Shown: piece after piece, positions 25,993 through 33,846 of the stretch
How positions within the stretch are numbered: position 1 is the first letter of the stretch
Layout: the number at the start of each line of letters is the position of its first letter
From: Roseovarius marisflavi
Lineage (GTDB): Bacteria; Pseudomonadota; Alphaproteobacteria; Rhodobacterales; Rhodobacteraceae
Assembly: GCF_900142625.1 (NCBI RefSeq)
Contig: NZ_FRBN01000011.1
Coordinates: 1-64,000 of the forward strand
Length of the DNA: 64,000 nucleotides
Direction of reading: 5' to 3'
Translations under genes and position numbers: made by a program
The notes under the pieces: model-generated
Database searches by the model: none
What the model was told of the DNA's origin: nothing
What the model saw: the letters and a program-made list of their open reading frames with translations, nothing else

Positions 25993-26255
25993 TGAGGTGG
26001 ACAAACGCGACAGGCAAGCTGATGCTAAATGTCCTTGGCTCTGTCGCTCAATTTGAAAGGGAGATGATGCTAGAGCGGCAACGGGAAGGCATCGCCAAGG
26101 CGAAGGCGCTGGGCAAGTACAAGGGGCGGCGTCCAACGGCCCGAGAGAAGGCCCCTGAGATACGGCAAATGGTTGCCCAGGGGGTCAGCAAGCGAGAGGT
26201 TGCGGAAGCGTTGAGTGTCTCAGAGAGGTCGGTCTACAGGGTGCTTTGTGGGTAG
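25993..26255 (+). pseudogene. C-terminal fragment of a serine resolvase/invertase
   Basis: Reads ATGKLMLNVLGSVAQFEREM, then LERQREGIAKAKALGKYKGR, and ends in a helix-turn-helix VSKREVAEALSVSERSVYRV. This is the E-helix and DNA-binding end of Tn3-resolvase/Hin-type recombinases. The catalytic N-terminal domain with the active-site serine is missing; the left border falls inside the previous open frame. It is non-functional as it stands and marks another truncated mobile element. Confidence 0.85.
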
Positions 26256-26514
26256 GTTAAAAGCAACCTTCGGCAAAGAGCGGGTGGTTAACCAGGGTTT
26301 CGGTGGCCACTCGCACAATCCAAAGGCTAGGCCTGTTAAAGCGCTCAGCCATCGAGGCTTTGTTACTGGACGCAACTTTCTCACCGTCGACATTCAATTC
26401 ATAAAAGTTGACATGGGCTGGTTTCAGTCAGTGAAATTAACCTGTTACTCGAAATTATTCTCCTTAAAGGGACAAGGGGAATAGTCAAACGCAGTTAGTT
26501 TGATCGTGGAATCA
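26256..26514. other. gap between the resolvase fragment and the integrase gene
   Basis: 259 AT-rich bases with no recognisable gene, tRNA fragment or clear repeat. An attachment site of the integrase could be here, but none is recognisable. Confidence 0.3.
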
Positions 26515-27492
26515 CTATACCTCAGAAAATGCCGCTGATACCTGTGCTGCGGCTGATTGGCTTGCCAATATGCGCCGACCGTAGCGCGCAGGCATTTCAG
26601 GCGAACTCCAACGCCCCGCGACCATAATAGATGAAAGATCACATCTGAGTCTGAACGCATCATGCACCCCTCCCACGCGTGTGCTGTGTGCAGAAATGTC
26701 CTTCCGGCCAGTGCAACGCTTCAGAATCCGTGAGATTGTGGCAGGGTCCATATGCTGTACTTTCGAATTTGGTTGCGATTTAGTCAGCATCGGATCGTCG
26801 GATTTCAACCCAGCTATTTCAAGCCAGCGCAAAACAGATTCTGTCCCTGCCTCTGATAAGAAAGCGTAGGCTCCGTCGCCATAGGGGTCAGTTTTGGAGC
26901 GAGTAACATAAAGCAAGCTCGACCCGTCATCCTGGCGAATCAAATCTTTAACCTTGAATGCCACTATTTCCGAAGAGCGGCACCAACTGTCCGTCGCAAT
27001 CCACAACACAGCTTTATCACGTTGCTCTAACCGGCTGTCCCCTAAGCTCTCGATGGCCTTTAGGACTTCTTTTTTACCAAGAGGCGGTGCCTGTCTTACC
27101 GCTGCTCCATATCTGCGTTTTACTGCCTTCAACGCGAGTTGGACCAACCGGTCTCTACATGGCGTAGCCTCAAACGCCGCTCTATGCATTTCCGTGATAG
27201 CCCAGAGCCGTGTCTCAATCGTGGAGCTTTTTACCTTTCCACCAAGGTAATCGACATATGCAGCAACTACCTTTGGATCGATAGGTAGGCTGGCGTCAAA
27301 TCCTTGATCCTCACACCATGCGCAGAACGTTGCTTTGATTTGCCGGTAGTTCCGACGAGTCCCAGGGGCAAATGCAGCTTCAGACCGTCGCCGGTACTCT
27401 TCTATCACGTGCTCTCTGGAAACAGTTGGATTTTGTGCCAGTTGTACGGCTGCTGCTAGTCTCTCGTCGATGCGGTAAAAATCGCGGTTCAT
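26515..27492 (-). CDS. tyrosine recombinase / phage-type integrase
   Basis: 325 residues, apparently complete. An N-terminal SAM-like core-binding domain (FAPGTRRNYRQIKATFCAWC) is followed by the catalytic domain. The catalytic set is visible: Arg172 in SWCRSSEIVAF, Lys200 in TRSKTDPYG, His269 and Arg272 in AHSTRVGG, Trp295 in AGRWSS replacing the second histidine, and the nucleophile Tyr304 in ARYGRR. It should catalyse integration or excision of the accessory DNA, whose right side ends 2.7 kb away at a tRNA-Ser gene. It could also be a relic of a smaller element, as no excisionase is seen. Confidence 0.9.
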   Translation of the reverse strand: MNRDFYRIDERLAAAVQLAQNPTVSREHVIEEYRRRSEAAFAPGTRRNYRQIKATFCAWCEDQGFDASLPIDPKVVAAYVDYLGGKVKSSTIETRLWAITEMHRAAFEATPCRDRLVQLALKAVKRRYGAAVRQAPPLGKKEVLKAIESLGDSRLEQRDKAVLWIATDSWCRSSEIVAFKVKDLIRQDDGSSLLYVTRSKTDPYGDGAYAFLSEAGTESVLRWLEIAGLKSDDPMLTKSQPNSKVQHMDPATISRILKRCTGRKDISAHSTRVGGVHDAFRLRCDLSSIMVAGRWSSPEMPARYGRRILASQSAAAQVSAAFSEV

Positions 27493-27626
27493 CTGAAGCC
27501 TCCCAGTTTCGCGTTTATAAAAGCATACTTCGGCGCGGTTTGTGCCGCTTCAATGCCAGTCGAGTTAACTGTTTGTTAGGAATTCATAGGTACAGTGAAT
27601 CCACTTTCATTGTTGGAGAACAGCCA

Positions 27627-27806
27627 ATGTCGCGGGAGAATATCATTGAGTTGGAGATCATCATATTAGGCTACGTCGAAAGATACGGTCTGACGGAAAG
27701 GGCCCGTAGATATTTCGTCAACCAGTCATCGAAGATTAATGCATCCGCGCAATGCAAATTACTTTCAAATGAAGAAGAGTGCGGCCTAGAAAAGCAAGGA
27801 AAGTGA
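27627..27806 (+). CDS. small hypothetical protein
   Basis: 59 residues. The ATG at 27627 has GGAGA eight bases upstream, which is the main reason to accept it. The sequence is charged and helical (MSRENIIELEIIILGYVERY, TERARRYFVNQSSKINASAQ). No family recognised. It is divergent from the integrase gene and could be a small regulator, but nothing in the sequence shows that. Confidence 0.4.
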   Translation: MSRENIIELEIIILGYVERYGLTERARRYFVNQSSKINASAQCKLLSNEEECGLEKQGK

Positions 27807-27879
27807 TCGCCCAAAAGGAGAGTTTACTTGAAAGACTGAACGTCAAAATGCACAATAAGTGGAAGACGTGAGGCCATGG

Positions 27880-28299
27880 TCATTTACAATAGGAATGGGA
27901 TGGCAGCTTTCTACTCTCTTTGGTCTCCAAAGATGTGTATTTGCCGCCTGAATAACGGGGGCAATCTCTCGCCTGCCCAGCGCCAATTGCAAGCGCTCCA
28001 ATGTCTCTCTCAGATGCATCGAAACAGGTCCCAACCCATCTGTCATAGGTCTTTTTTCCGGTGAGCCAGCAGCGAACGGGTTTGCGAAGTATTGCCTTTT
28101 GCATCCATCGCTTAGCCGCCTGGCCGCCACGCTCATTCAACTCTGGACCATCTACGCCCTTCAGCCTGACGGGCAAATTGCTGACTTCGATGGTATCCAC
28201 GTCTCGGACGTGGGTGACGCGACCTTCAATCCACTCACCTGCGCTTACAACTGTGCTGCCAAAGATTATCATTAAAAGAGAAATTCTAAGCGTATTCAT
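27880..28299 (-). CDS. secreted staphylococcal nuclease-like (thermonuclease) protein
   Basis: 139 residues. A short signal peptide (MNTLRISLLMIIFGSTVVSA) precedes an SNase-like domain: VTHVRDVDTIEV with the calcium-site aspartate, VRLKGVDGPELNERGGQAAK with Arg, Asp and Glu of the active site, and YDRWVGTCF with the second catalytic arginine. Thermonucleases cut DNA and RNA outside the cytoplasm. The domain is short, and the C-terminal end (YTSLETKESRKLPSHSYCK) looks degenerate, so activity is not certain. It lies next to another small exported protein, in the right part of the accessory block. Confidence 0.75.
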   Translation of the reverse strand: MNTLRISLLMIIFGSTVVSAGEWIEGRVTHVRDVDTIEVSNLPVRLKGVDGPELNERGGQAAKRWMQKAILRKPVRCWLTGKKTYDRWVGTCFDASERDIGALAIGAGQARDCPRYSGGKYTSLETKESRKLPSHSYCK

Positions 28300-28465
28300 T
28301 CAAGAATTTTCCTGGCAGAATTGGAGATTTTCAATCATGAGGCCCAGCATAGCCGACGGCCTTACCGAAAACCCCTTAAATGCATGATGCAACCTTTGGC
28401 CAATAAAGACCTAAGCTTCGTAGGCCAAAGGTGAAGAGTCATATTTGGATCAAATAACCGTCAAG

Positions 28466-28654
28466 TCAGTGGCAGTGATAGGGTTTCGAGCCTGCATGGC
28501 AACATTGTCCACTAGGAGAATCCTTACGGCAGCCACCACCATGCTGAACGGCAGAGCTTGGCGACACCAGATTCACATCTGCTGCATACCCCGCAAATAG
28601 AGGTTGCGCCGCGAGCAAGGCCACCAATGCAGCGCTAAAGCTAAGACTTTTCAT
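28466..28654 (-). CDS. small secreted Cys/His-rich protein
   Basis: 62 residues from the ATG at 28654 (AGGAGA at 7 bases). The first 21 residues, MKSLSFSAALVALLAAQPLFA, are a signal peptide. The mature part is only about 40 residues and ends GGGCRKDSPSGQCCHAGSKP and YHCH, with four cysteines and three histidines. This pattern suggests metal binding or disulfide bonding. Similar CRKDSPPGQCCH-type motifs occur as small domains near or in exported nucleases, and the SNase-like gene lies 166 bases downstream on the same strand. The function is not known. Confidence 0.6.
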   Translation of the reverse strand: MKSLSFSAALVALLAAQPLFAGYAADVNLVSPSSAVQHGGGCRKDSPSGQCCHAGSKPYHCH

Positions 28655-29013
28655 ACTTTTTCTCCTAATTGAATACGCCCCTGAAAGAAACGGTAGTGGT
28701 TCCCACCGCATCACTCAATGCCTTTAGGTTGAATTTTTTGAATACTTTCAACTTTTTCTTACGGCCTAAGTCAAAGCCAATAACTTCCCCGAGAACCGAG
28801 TTGGCGACTGTTGGTGGGAATACATCGCACCACTGACGCAAGAGAGATAGAAATGCGTAAGTCGATCCTAATCAATGGAAAAGACCGGAGCTGAGCACCG
28901 TTTCCACGCGATCAGAATTAAGAGAACTCGCAAGTAAATTGTACTAAACTGTTGATTTTTTGGAGAGGCCTAGTCCAGGTACCTACACCGTTTAGGATTT
29001 TCAGAGGTTGAAC
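28655..29013. other. AT-rich intergenic region between two divergent genes
   Basis: 359 bases, among the most AT-rich in the window. It should contain the promoters of the secreted peptide gene (leftward) and the HNH nuclease gene (rightward). A weak candidate for the latter is TTAAGA followed 18 bases later by TACTAA near 28943. No coding sequence or repeat is evident. Confidence 0.3.
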
Positions 29014-29976
29014 ATGAGTGATTTGAGCGAAGCAATTTACAAGGTCGATGGTCAACACAGGGAAGCTTTACAGTGGTTTGCTGATAGAGCAGGTGCAGTG
29101 GTGTCGTGGGCGGAAATTTCAGCACACGCAGATACAGGTGCTAGGTTAGCAAACCTGGCGAAAGGCATTTATAAACCCGCATACACAGATTTAGCATTAA
29201 GCGTAAAACAGTTGATTTCCAGTCCATACGCAGACTCGGACACAGACTTTCGAGCTGATGGCAGTTGGAGTAGTCAATATTATCAAGAAGGACAAAAAGC
29301 CGAAGAGCGTGACCAGTTCGCCACTAACCGCGGATTGATAAATTGTATGGAGCAAGACGTACCTGTTGGGGTCTTGCTTCAAACCAAAGCTGGTAGGGGC
29401 GCTCAGTATAGGATTCTGGGGTTAGCACGGGTAGTCGGTTGGGAAGATGGTTTTTTTACACTAGAAGGTTTTTCGTCCGATGGCGATATTACCCAACTCA
29501 GAAGAACACCTGGGCCCGTGGCAATACTCACCAAGGAAAGCGCTAAACTGGCTTGGAAAAGTGATTTTGACCTCCGAACCATCGAGGATGTGCGGAAACG
29601 TGCAATTGCGGAAATAGTAGTTAGACGAGGGCAGCCTGGCTTTCGTGCTGCTATTCTCAATGCTTACAGAGGGAAATGCGCAATTACCTCCTGCGACGCT
29701 GTTGAGGCATTAGAAGCTGCGCATATTACTCCGTACCTCGGCCCAGAATCTAATCACGCACAAAACGGCATTCTGCTGCGCGCTGACATCCACTCATTAT
29801 TCGATTTGGGGCTGATATCAATAAATCCGGAAACCTTGTGTGTAAGGTTATCTGACAAACTCAGGCCGACCGTATACGGTGAATTCGACGGGCAAAAATT
29901 TTCCCTGCCTGCTGACCTTGCCTCGCAGCCTAGTTTAGATGCCCTTAAATCTCACTGGGAGTGGGCAGCCATTTAG
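29014..29976 (+). CDS. HNH endonuclease (HNH_2-type) with unassigned N-terminal domain
   Basis: 320 residues from the ATG at 29014 (AGAGG upstream; a TTG two codons earlier is weaker). The first 190 residues carry no domain I recognise; they end with a segment DLRTIEDVRKRAIAEIVVRR. The C-terminal domain has the HNH_2 pattern: GFRAAILNAYRGKCAITSCD, EALEAAHITPYLGPESNHAQ, NGILLRADIHSLFDLGLISI, with the metal and catalytic histidines in AAH, NH and DIH. Such proteins occur in restriction and other defence loci. It stands alone, with no methylase or partner visible, in AT-rich DNA beside the tRNA-Ser. Confidence 0.82.
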   Translation: MSDLSEAIYKVDGQHREALQWFADRAGAVVSWAEISAHADTGARLANLAKGIYKPAYTDLALSVKQLISSPYADSDTDFRADGSWSSQYYQEGQKAEERDQFATNRGLINCMEQDVPVGVLLQTKAGRGAQYRILGLARVVGWEDGFFTLEGFSSDGDITQLRRTPGPVAILTKESAKLAWKSDFDLRTIEDVRKRAIAEIVVRRGQPGFRAAILNAYRGKCAITSCDAVEALEAAHITPYLGPESNHAQNGILLRADIHSLFDLGLISINPETLCVRLSDKLRPTVYGEFDGQKFSLPADLASQPSLDALKSHWEWAAI

Positions 29977-30191
29977 GGCGTTGTCAGGTGCTCAGCGATT
30001 TGCAGCGTGAACCAAACCCGCACATAACTTGACCCTGCTTCAAACCTGGGCTGCCAATTGTGGAGCATCGACACTGACAAACGTTCTCAAAACCGGATTG
30101 GCTTCTTTTGTGTGTGGTGAACGTGTGTGGTAAGTGTGTGTGGTTTTGCATTTACGTGAATTGGTATTATGGTTTTAAATCAAACACATAA

Positions 30192-30211
30192 GCCACCGTA
30201 AGAAAGGTGGC
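30192..30211 (-). terminator. hairpin at the 3' end of tRNA-Ser, possible terminator
   Basis: GCCACC and GGTGGC pair around an 8-base loop. The stem overlaps the encoded CCA end of the tRNA, and the run after it on the minus strand is T-rich. It is the likely termination or processing site of the transcript. Confidence 0.5.
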
Positions 30212-30297
30212 GGAGCCGATGGGATTCGAACCCACGAGACCCTTCCGGGCCTACTCCCTTAGCAGGGGAGCGCCTTCGACCACTCGGCCACAGCTCC
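30208..30297 (-). tRNA. tRNA-Ser (anticodon GCT)
   Basis: The minus strand folds as a class II tRNA: acceptor GGAGCTG paired with CGGCTCC, D-arm GCCGAGTGGTCGAAGGC, anticodon arm with loop CTGCTAA (anticodon GCT, reading AGC/AGU codons), a long variable arm, and the T-arm with GGTTCGAATCC. CCA is encoded. Its 3' end points toward the accessory block, the usual orientation for tRNA genes used as integration sites. Confidence 0.95.
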
Positions 30298-31056
30298 GTC
30301 GATGTGTTTATGAAGTTGTCGCAGGATGCACAACCCGTTCTTTTGCTTTGTTTGAAAAATTTCCGTCTTAACCTGACCTTATTCCTTCCGGTGCGCCGCC
30401 GGAATTCGTATGGTCAAGAACAACTTTACCTACAAACCCAAAAAGGCCCCCACATGGACAGCGCAACGGGTTTTCTCGTTCGATGCAGGCAAGGGCCGCG
30501 CCATGTCTTCAACGCGCGCAAAAAGAGTGATCGAGGGTGAGTTTCGCGCCAGCCATCCTGCTTTTACCGCCATGCCCAAAATCAACTTAACCCTATCAAG
30601 AGCGACCGATGCCACCGCACGTCCTCGGCCGTCATCAAGAAAGTGCTCGAAACGTACATGGCGGGCCGCGTTACCTTTCACGTGCTTGAGAAAGATGTCG
30701 AAAGCATCATAGTTAACGACCCGGCTGACCGTGACAGCTGGAACGATATGAAGAATGACCTGCGCCAAGCGAGAAAGAATGCGGCCCGGGTCTTTGCCAG
30801 CAAGCAAAAATGCGAGGTTTATGCGCGCTCAAGTCTGGCAACGATCCAGGCTCTCTACAAGATGTTATTCGCCGCGCCGCAAAACACATTCACCGGCGAT
30901 CGCCGGACAAACCAGAGCGTGGGAGAACACTTTGATCCGCGCGTGGAACGCGACCACAAAAACCAATGGTCGCTATCGCCACGCAGCCGCCGACAGGCAA
31001 GGCTACGCGACCGGAATCCGGAACTTCACGAGGGCTATTCTGTCCGCAGATCGGCC
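30298..31056. other. 759-base region without a confident gene, possibly a decayed gene
   Basis: Open frames on the plus strand change frame repeatedly: one reads FTYKPKKAPTWTAQRVFSFD from 30428, another KVLETYMAGRVTFHVLEKDV from about 30640, and a third WNATTKTNGRYRHAAADRQG near 30940. None has a clear start and domain, and the composition lies between that of core and accessory DNA. I read it as a degraded coding region or non-coding DNA between tRNA-Ser and ychF. Confidence 0.35.
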
Positions 31057-32154
31057 TCAGGTGTTGAACAGGAAGTGCAGCACGTCGCCATCCTTGACGA
31101 TATATTGCTTGCCCTCGGCGCGCATCTTGCCGGCGTCTTTGGCCTTCTGCTCGCCGCCAAGCGTGACAAAATCGTCATAGGCGATCGTCTCGGCGCGAAT
31201 GAAGCCCTTTTCAAAGTCGCCATGGATGACCCCGGCGGCCTTGGGGGCCGGGGTGCCCGCCGGAATGGTCCAGGCGCGGGCCTCTTTCGGGCCGACGGTG
31301 AAATAGGTTTCAAGGTGCAAAAGCTCGTACCCCGCGCGGATAAGGCGATCCAGGCCTGCCTCATCAAGCCCCATTTCGGTCAGGAACATCTCGGCCTCTT
31401 CGGGGTCAAGCTGGCTGATTTCCTCTTCGATCTGCGCCGAGATCACTACGCTGGCCGCGCCCTGTTCGGCGGCCATTTCGGCGACGCGGGCCGAGAAATC
31501 ATTGCCCGCGCCGGCACTGCCCTCATCGACATTGCAGACATAAAGGATCGGCTTGCTGGTCAGCAGTTGCAGCATCTTCCACGCCTTAAGATCTTCGGCG
31601 TCCACTTGAACCGTGCGGGCGGGTTTGCCCTCTTCAAGAGCGGCCTGCGCTGCGGCCAACAGGCGATCCTGCGTCACCGCCTCTTTGTCGCCGCCCTTGA
31701 GCTTGCGCACCAGACCGGCGCGGCGCTTTTCGATCGATTCGAGATCGGCCAGCATAAGCTCGGTCTCGATGGTGTCGGCGTCGGCCACCGGATCAACCCG
31801 GTCCTCGACATGGGTCACGTCGTCGTCTTCAAAACAGCGCAGCACATGGGCGATGGCATCGACTTCGCGGATATTGGCCAGAAACTGGTTGCCCAGCCCC
31901 TCGCCCTTGCTCGCGCCCTTCACGAGGCCGGCGATATCGACAAATGTCATGCGCGTCGGGATGATCTGTTTCGAGCCTGCGGTCGCCGCCAGCTTGTCCA
32001 GCCGCGCATCGGGCACGGCCACTTCGCCGATGTTCGGCTCGATGGTGCAGAACGGAAAATTCGCGGCCTGCGCGGCGGCCGTTTTGGTCAGCGCATTAAA
32101 AAGCGTCGACTTCCCCACATTGGGCAGCCCCACGATCCCCATTTTAAAGCCCAT
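31057..32154 (-). CDS. ychF: ribosome-binding ATPase YchF (OBG family)
   Basis: 365 residues, full length. G1 GIVGLPNVGKSTLFNALT, switch I region FPFCTIEPNIGEVAVPD, G3 DIAGLVKGASKGEG and the nucleotide-specificity segment CNVDEG (NVDE in place of NKxD, which makes this family prefer ATP). The C-terminal TGS domain includes TYFTVGPKEARAWTIPAGTP and HFLFNT at the end. YchF binds ribosomes and influences translation initiation and stress responses. It is the first core gene to the right of the accessory block. Confidence 0.97.
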   Translation of the reverse strand: MGFKMGIVGLPNVGKSTLFNALTKTAAAQAANFPFCTIEPNIGEVAVPDARLDKLAATAGSKQIIPTRMTFVDIAGLVKGASKGEGLGNQFLANIREVDAIAHVLRCFEDDDVTHVEDRVDPVADADTIETELMLADLESIEKRRAGLVRKLKGGDKEAVTQDRLLAAAQAALEEGKPARTVQVDAEDLKAWKMLQLLTSKPILYVCNVDEGSAGAGNDFSARVAEMAAEQGAASVVISAQIEEEISQLDPEEAEMFLTEMGLDEAGLDRLIRAGYELLHLETYFTVGPKEARAWTIPAGTPAPKAAGVIHGDFEKGFIRAETIAYDDFVTLGGEQKAKDAGKMRAEGKQYIVKDGDVLHFLFNT

Positions 32155-32288
32155 GACGCCACTCCTTATTCATGCAGCGCCGCTTCTATTGGCAGTCCGG
32201 TCCAGACGCAAGCGCGCCTTTGGCAAAACGCGGGGGTCTGGGTCTGGGCCTTTACGCCGCTCGATCGCCTCAGATGTCAGGCCTGCAC

Positions 32289-32657
32289 CTATTGCTGCGC
32301 CATTTGATGCCTTGGTCCAAGGAGAAAAACCATGAAACTAAGGGCCGCGGCGGCGCACACAACCGTCAGATACACCGGATTGAAGCTGCCGGGAAACAAG
32401 GCAAAGGCCGTGCCAAGAATAAGCAACAGCGAAAGCGAGAGGGAAATTCCAGGACGAACGAAACACCCTAGTATAATGGTTGCGAAACCCTGTGAGCTGA
32501 GAAAAACCCACAAATAATAGAATAGAATTCCAAAGCTCACGCCGCGCGGTTTGCCCCAGGTATAGACGGAAACGGCGTTTATGACGGCGAGAATGAGGCT
32601 GTACAAAACCGCCAGTGCAATTGCCTTGAAGATACGCTTGTCCAAAATTTGATCCAT
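32289..32657 (-). CDS. hypothetical integral membrane protein
   Basis: 122 residues from the ATG at 32657; the ribosome site is poor, and a TTG six bases or more upstream is possible. Four hydrophobic segments can be seen: AIALAVLYSLILAVINAVSV, ILFYYLWVFLSSQGFATIIL, ISLSLSLLLILGTAFALFPG and LTVVCAAAALSFMVFLLG. No family recognised. It lies alone between ychF and trpA on the minus strand, divergent from trpA. Confidence 0.55.
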   Translation of the reverse strand: MDQILDKRIFKAIALAVLYSLILAVINAVSVYTWGKPRGVSFGILFYYLWVFLSSQGFATIILGCFVRPGISLSLSLLLILGTAFALFPGSFNPVYLTVVCAAAALSFMVFLLGPRHQMAQQ

Positions 32658-32912
32658 CAAACCCAAAACTGAACCCTCGCGTTTGGCCGGGAATTTGTCA
32701 ATTTGGCCGGGCAAGAAGTCGGAGACGTGGCCGCCCGACCCTCATGCGCCAAAAGTCATGCCCCGAGATTGGCGAAACAACCTCGCTCAAATTCTATCTT
32801 TTCGGCTCAATCCAGTCCAAATCCCATGCCGGACATGCGAAAAACTTTCACTTGCCATTGATTTCCGCCGCGCGCTGCCGCAAACGGTATCCAACAATAC
32901 GGGATAAAAGAA

Positions 32913-33704
32913 ATGACTCGGATCGACGCCAAATTCGCTGACCTTCAAGCCGCAGGCAAGAAAGCCTTCGTGTCCTATATCATGGCGGGTGATCCCGACT
33001 ATGACACCGCGCTTGAGATCATGCAGGGGCTGCCGGAGGCGGGCGTCGACATCATCGAGCTTGGCGTGCCCTTTACCGACCCGATGGCCGATGGCCCCAC
33101 CATTCAGCTTGCCGGTCAGCGAGCCCTTGCCGCGGGCATGACCCTGAGCCGCACGCTTGAAATGGCGAGCGAGTTTCGCAAGACCGATGACACCACGCCG
33201 ATCGTTCTGATGGGCTATTACAACCCGATCTACAATCGCGGCGTCGATAAATTTCTGGTCGATGCCAAGGCGGCCGGGATTGACGGGTTGATCGTGGTCG
33301 ACCTGCCGCCCGAAGAAGACGACGAGCTTTGCATTCCGGCACAAAAGGCCGGGCTCAACTTTATCCGTCTGGCCACGCCCACAACCGACGATAAACGCCT
33401 GCCCAAGGTTCTCACCAACACCAGCGGTTTTGTCTATTACGTCTCGATCACCGGGATCACCGGCGCCGCCGCCGCCGAGGCGGTTGATGTCGGCCCCGAA
33501 GTGGCCCGCATCAAGGCACAGACCGACCTGCCGGTCATCGTCGGCTTTGGCATCCGCACGCCTGAAACCGCGCAAACCATCGCCAGCGTCGCCGATGGCG
33601 CAGTTGTCGGCTCGGCGATTGTCGGCAAGATCGCCGAAGGCGAAAGCGTGGCCGACGTGCTTGAATTTGTGCGCGGTTTGGCAGCGGGCGCGCATCGCGC
33701 CTAA
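32913..33704 (+). CDS. trpA: tryptophan synthase alpha chain
   Basis: 263 residues, standard length. Catalytic Glu and Asp are in [20 protein letters not shown]; the phosphate-binding loop is in [14 protein letters not shown] and [11 protein letters not shown]. It cleaves indole-3-glycerol phosphate to indole, which passes to the beta chain. The beta chain gene lies 5.4 kb away on the other strand, so the two are not cotranscribed. A strong inverted repeat overlaps the stop codon. Confidence 0.97.
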   Translation: MTRIDAKFADLQAAGKKAFVSYIMAGDPDYDTALEIMQGLPEAGVDIIELGVPFTDPMADGPTIQLAGQRALAAGMTLSRTLEMASEFRKTDDTTPIVLMGYYNPIYNRGVDKFLVDAKAAGIDGLIVVDLPPEEDDELCIPAQKAGLNFIRLATPTTDDKRLPKVLTNTSGFVYYVSITGITGAAAAEAVDVGPEVARIKAQTDLPVIVGFGIRTPETAQTIASVADGAVVGSAIVGKIAEGESVADVLEFVRGLAAGAHRA

Positions 33705-33733
33705 GGCGCGTCACAAGAATGCGCCTTAGGCGC
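33697..33733. terminator. 13-base-pair inverted repeat at the end of trpA
   Basis: GCGCCTAAGGCGC (33697-33709) is matched exactly in reverse complement at 33721-33733 across an 11-base loop. The left arm includes the trpA stop codon. There is no T-run, so it may act in Rho-dependent termination or RNA stability instead of intrinsic termination. Each arm is also nearly self-complementary. Confidence 0.5.
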
Positions 33734-33846
33734 GTGCTCGTCTGTGCCTAAGCGGCACCTGACCTCCCCTGCGACGACAGGAATGATTGCGCGATTGCCT
33801 TGGCGTTGGTAAAGGGTCTTTACCAATTTCCAAAAGGGAACGACTG

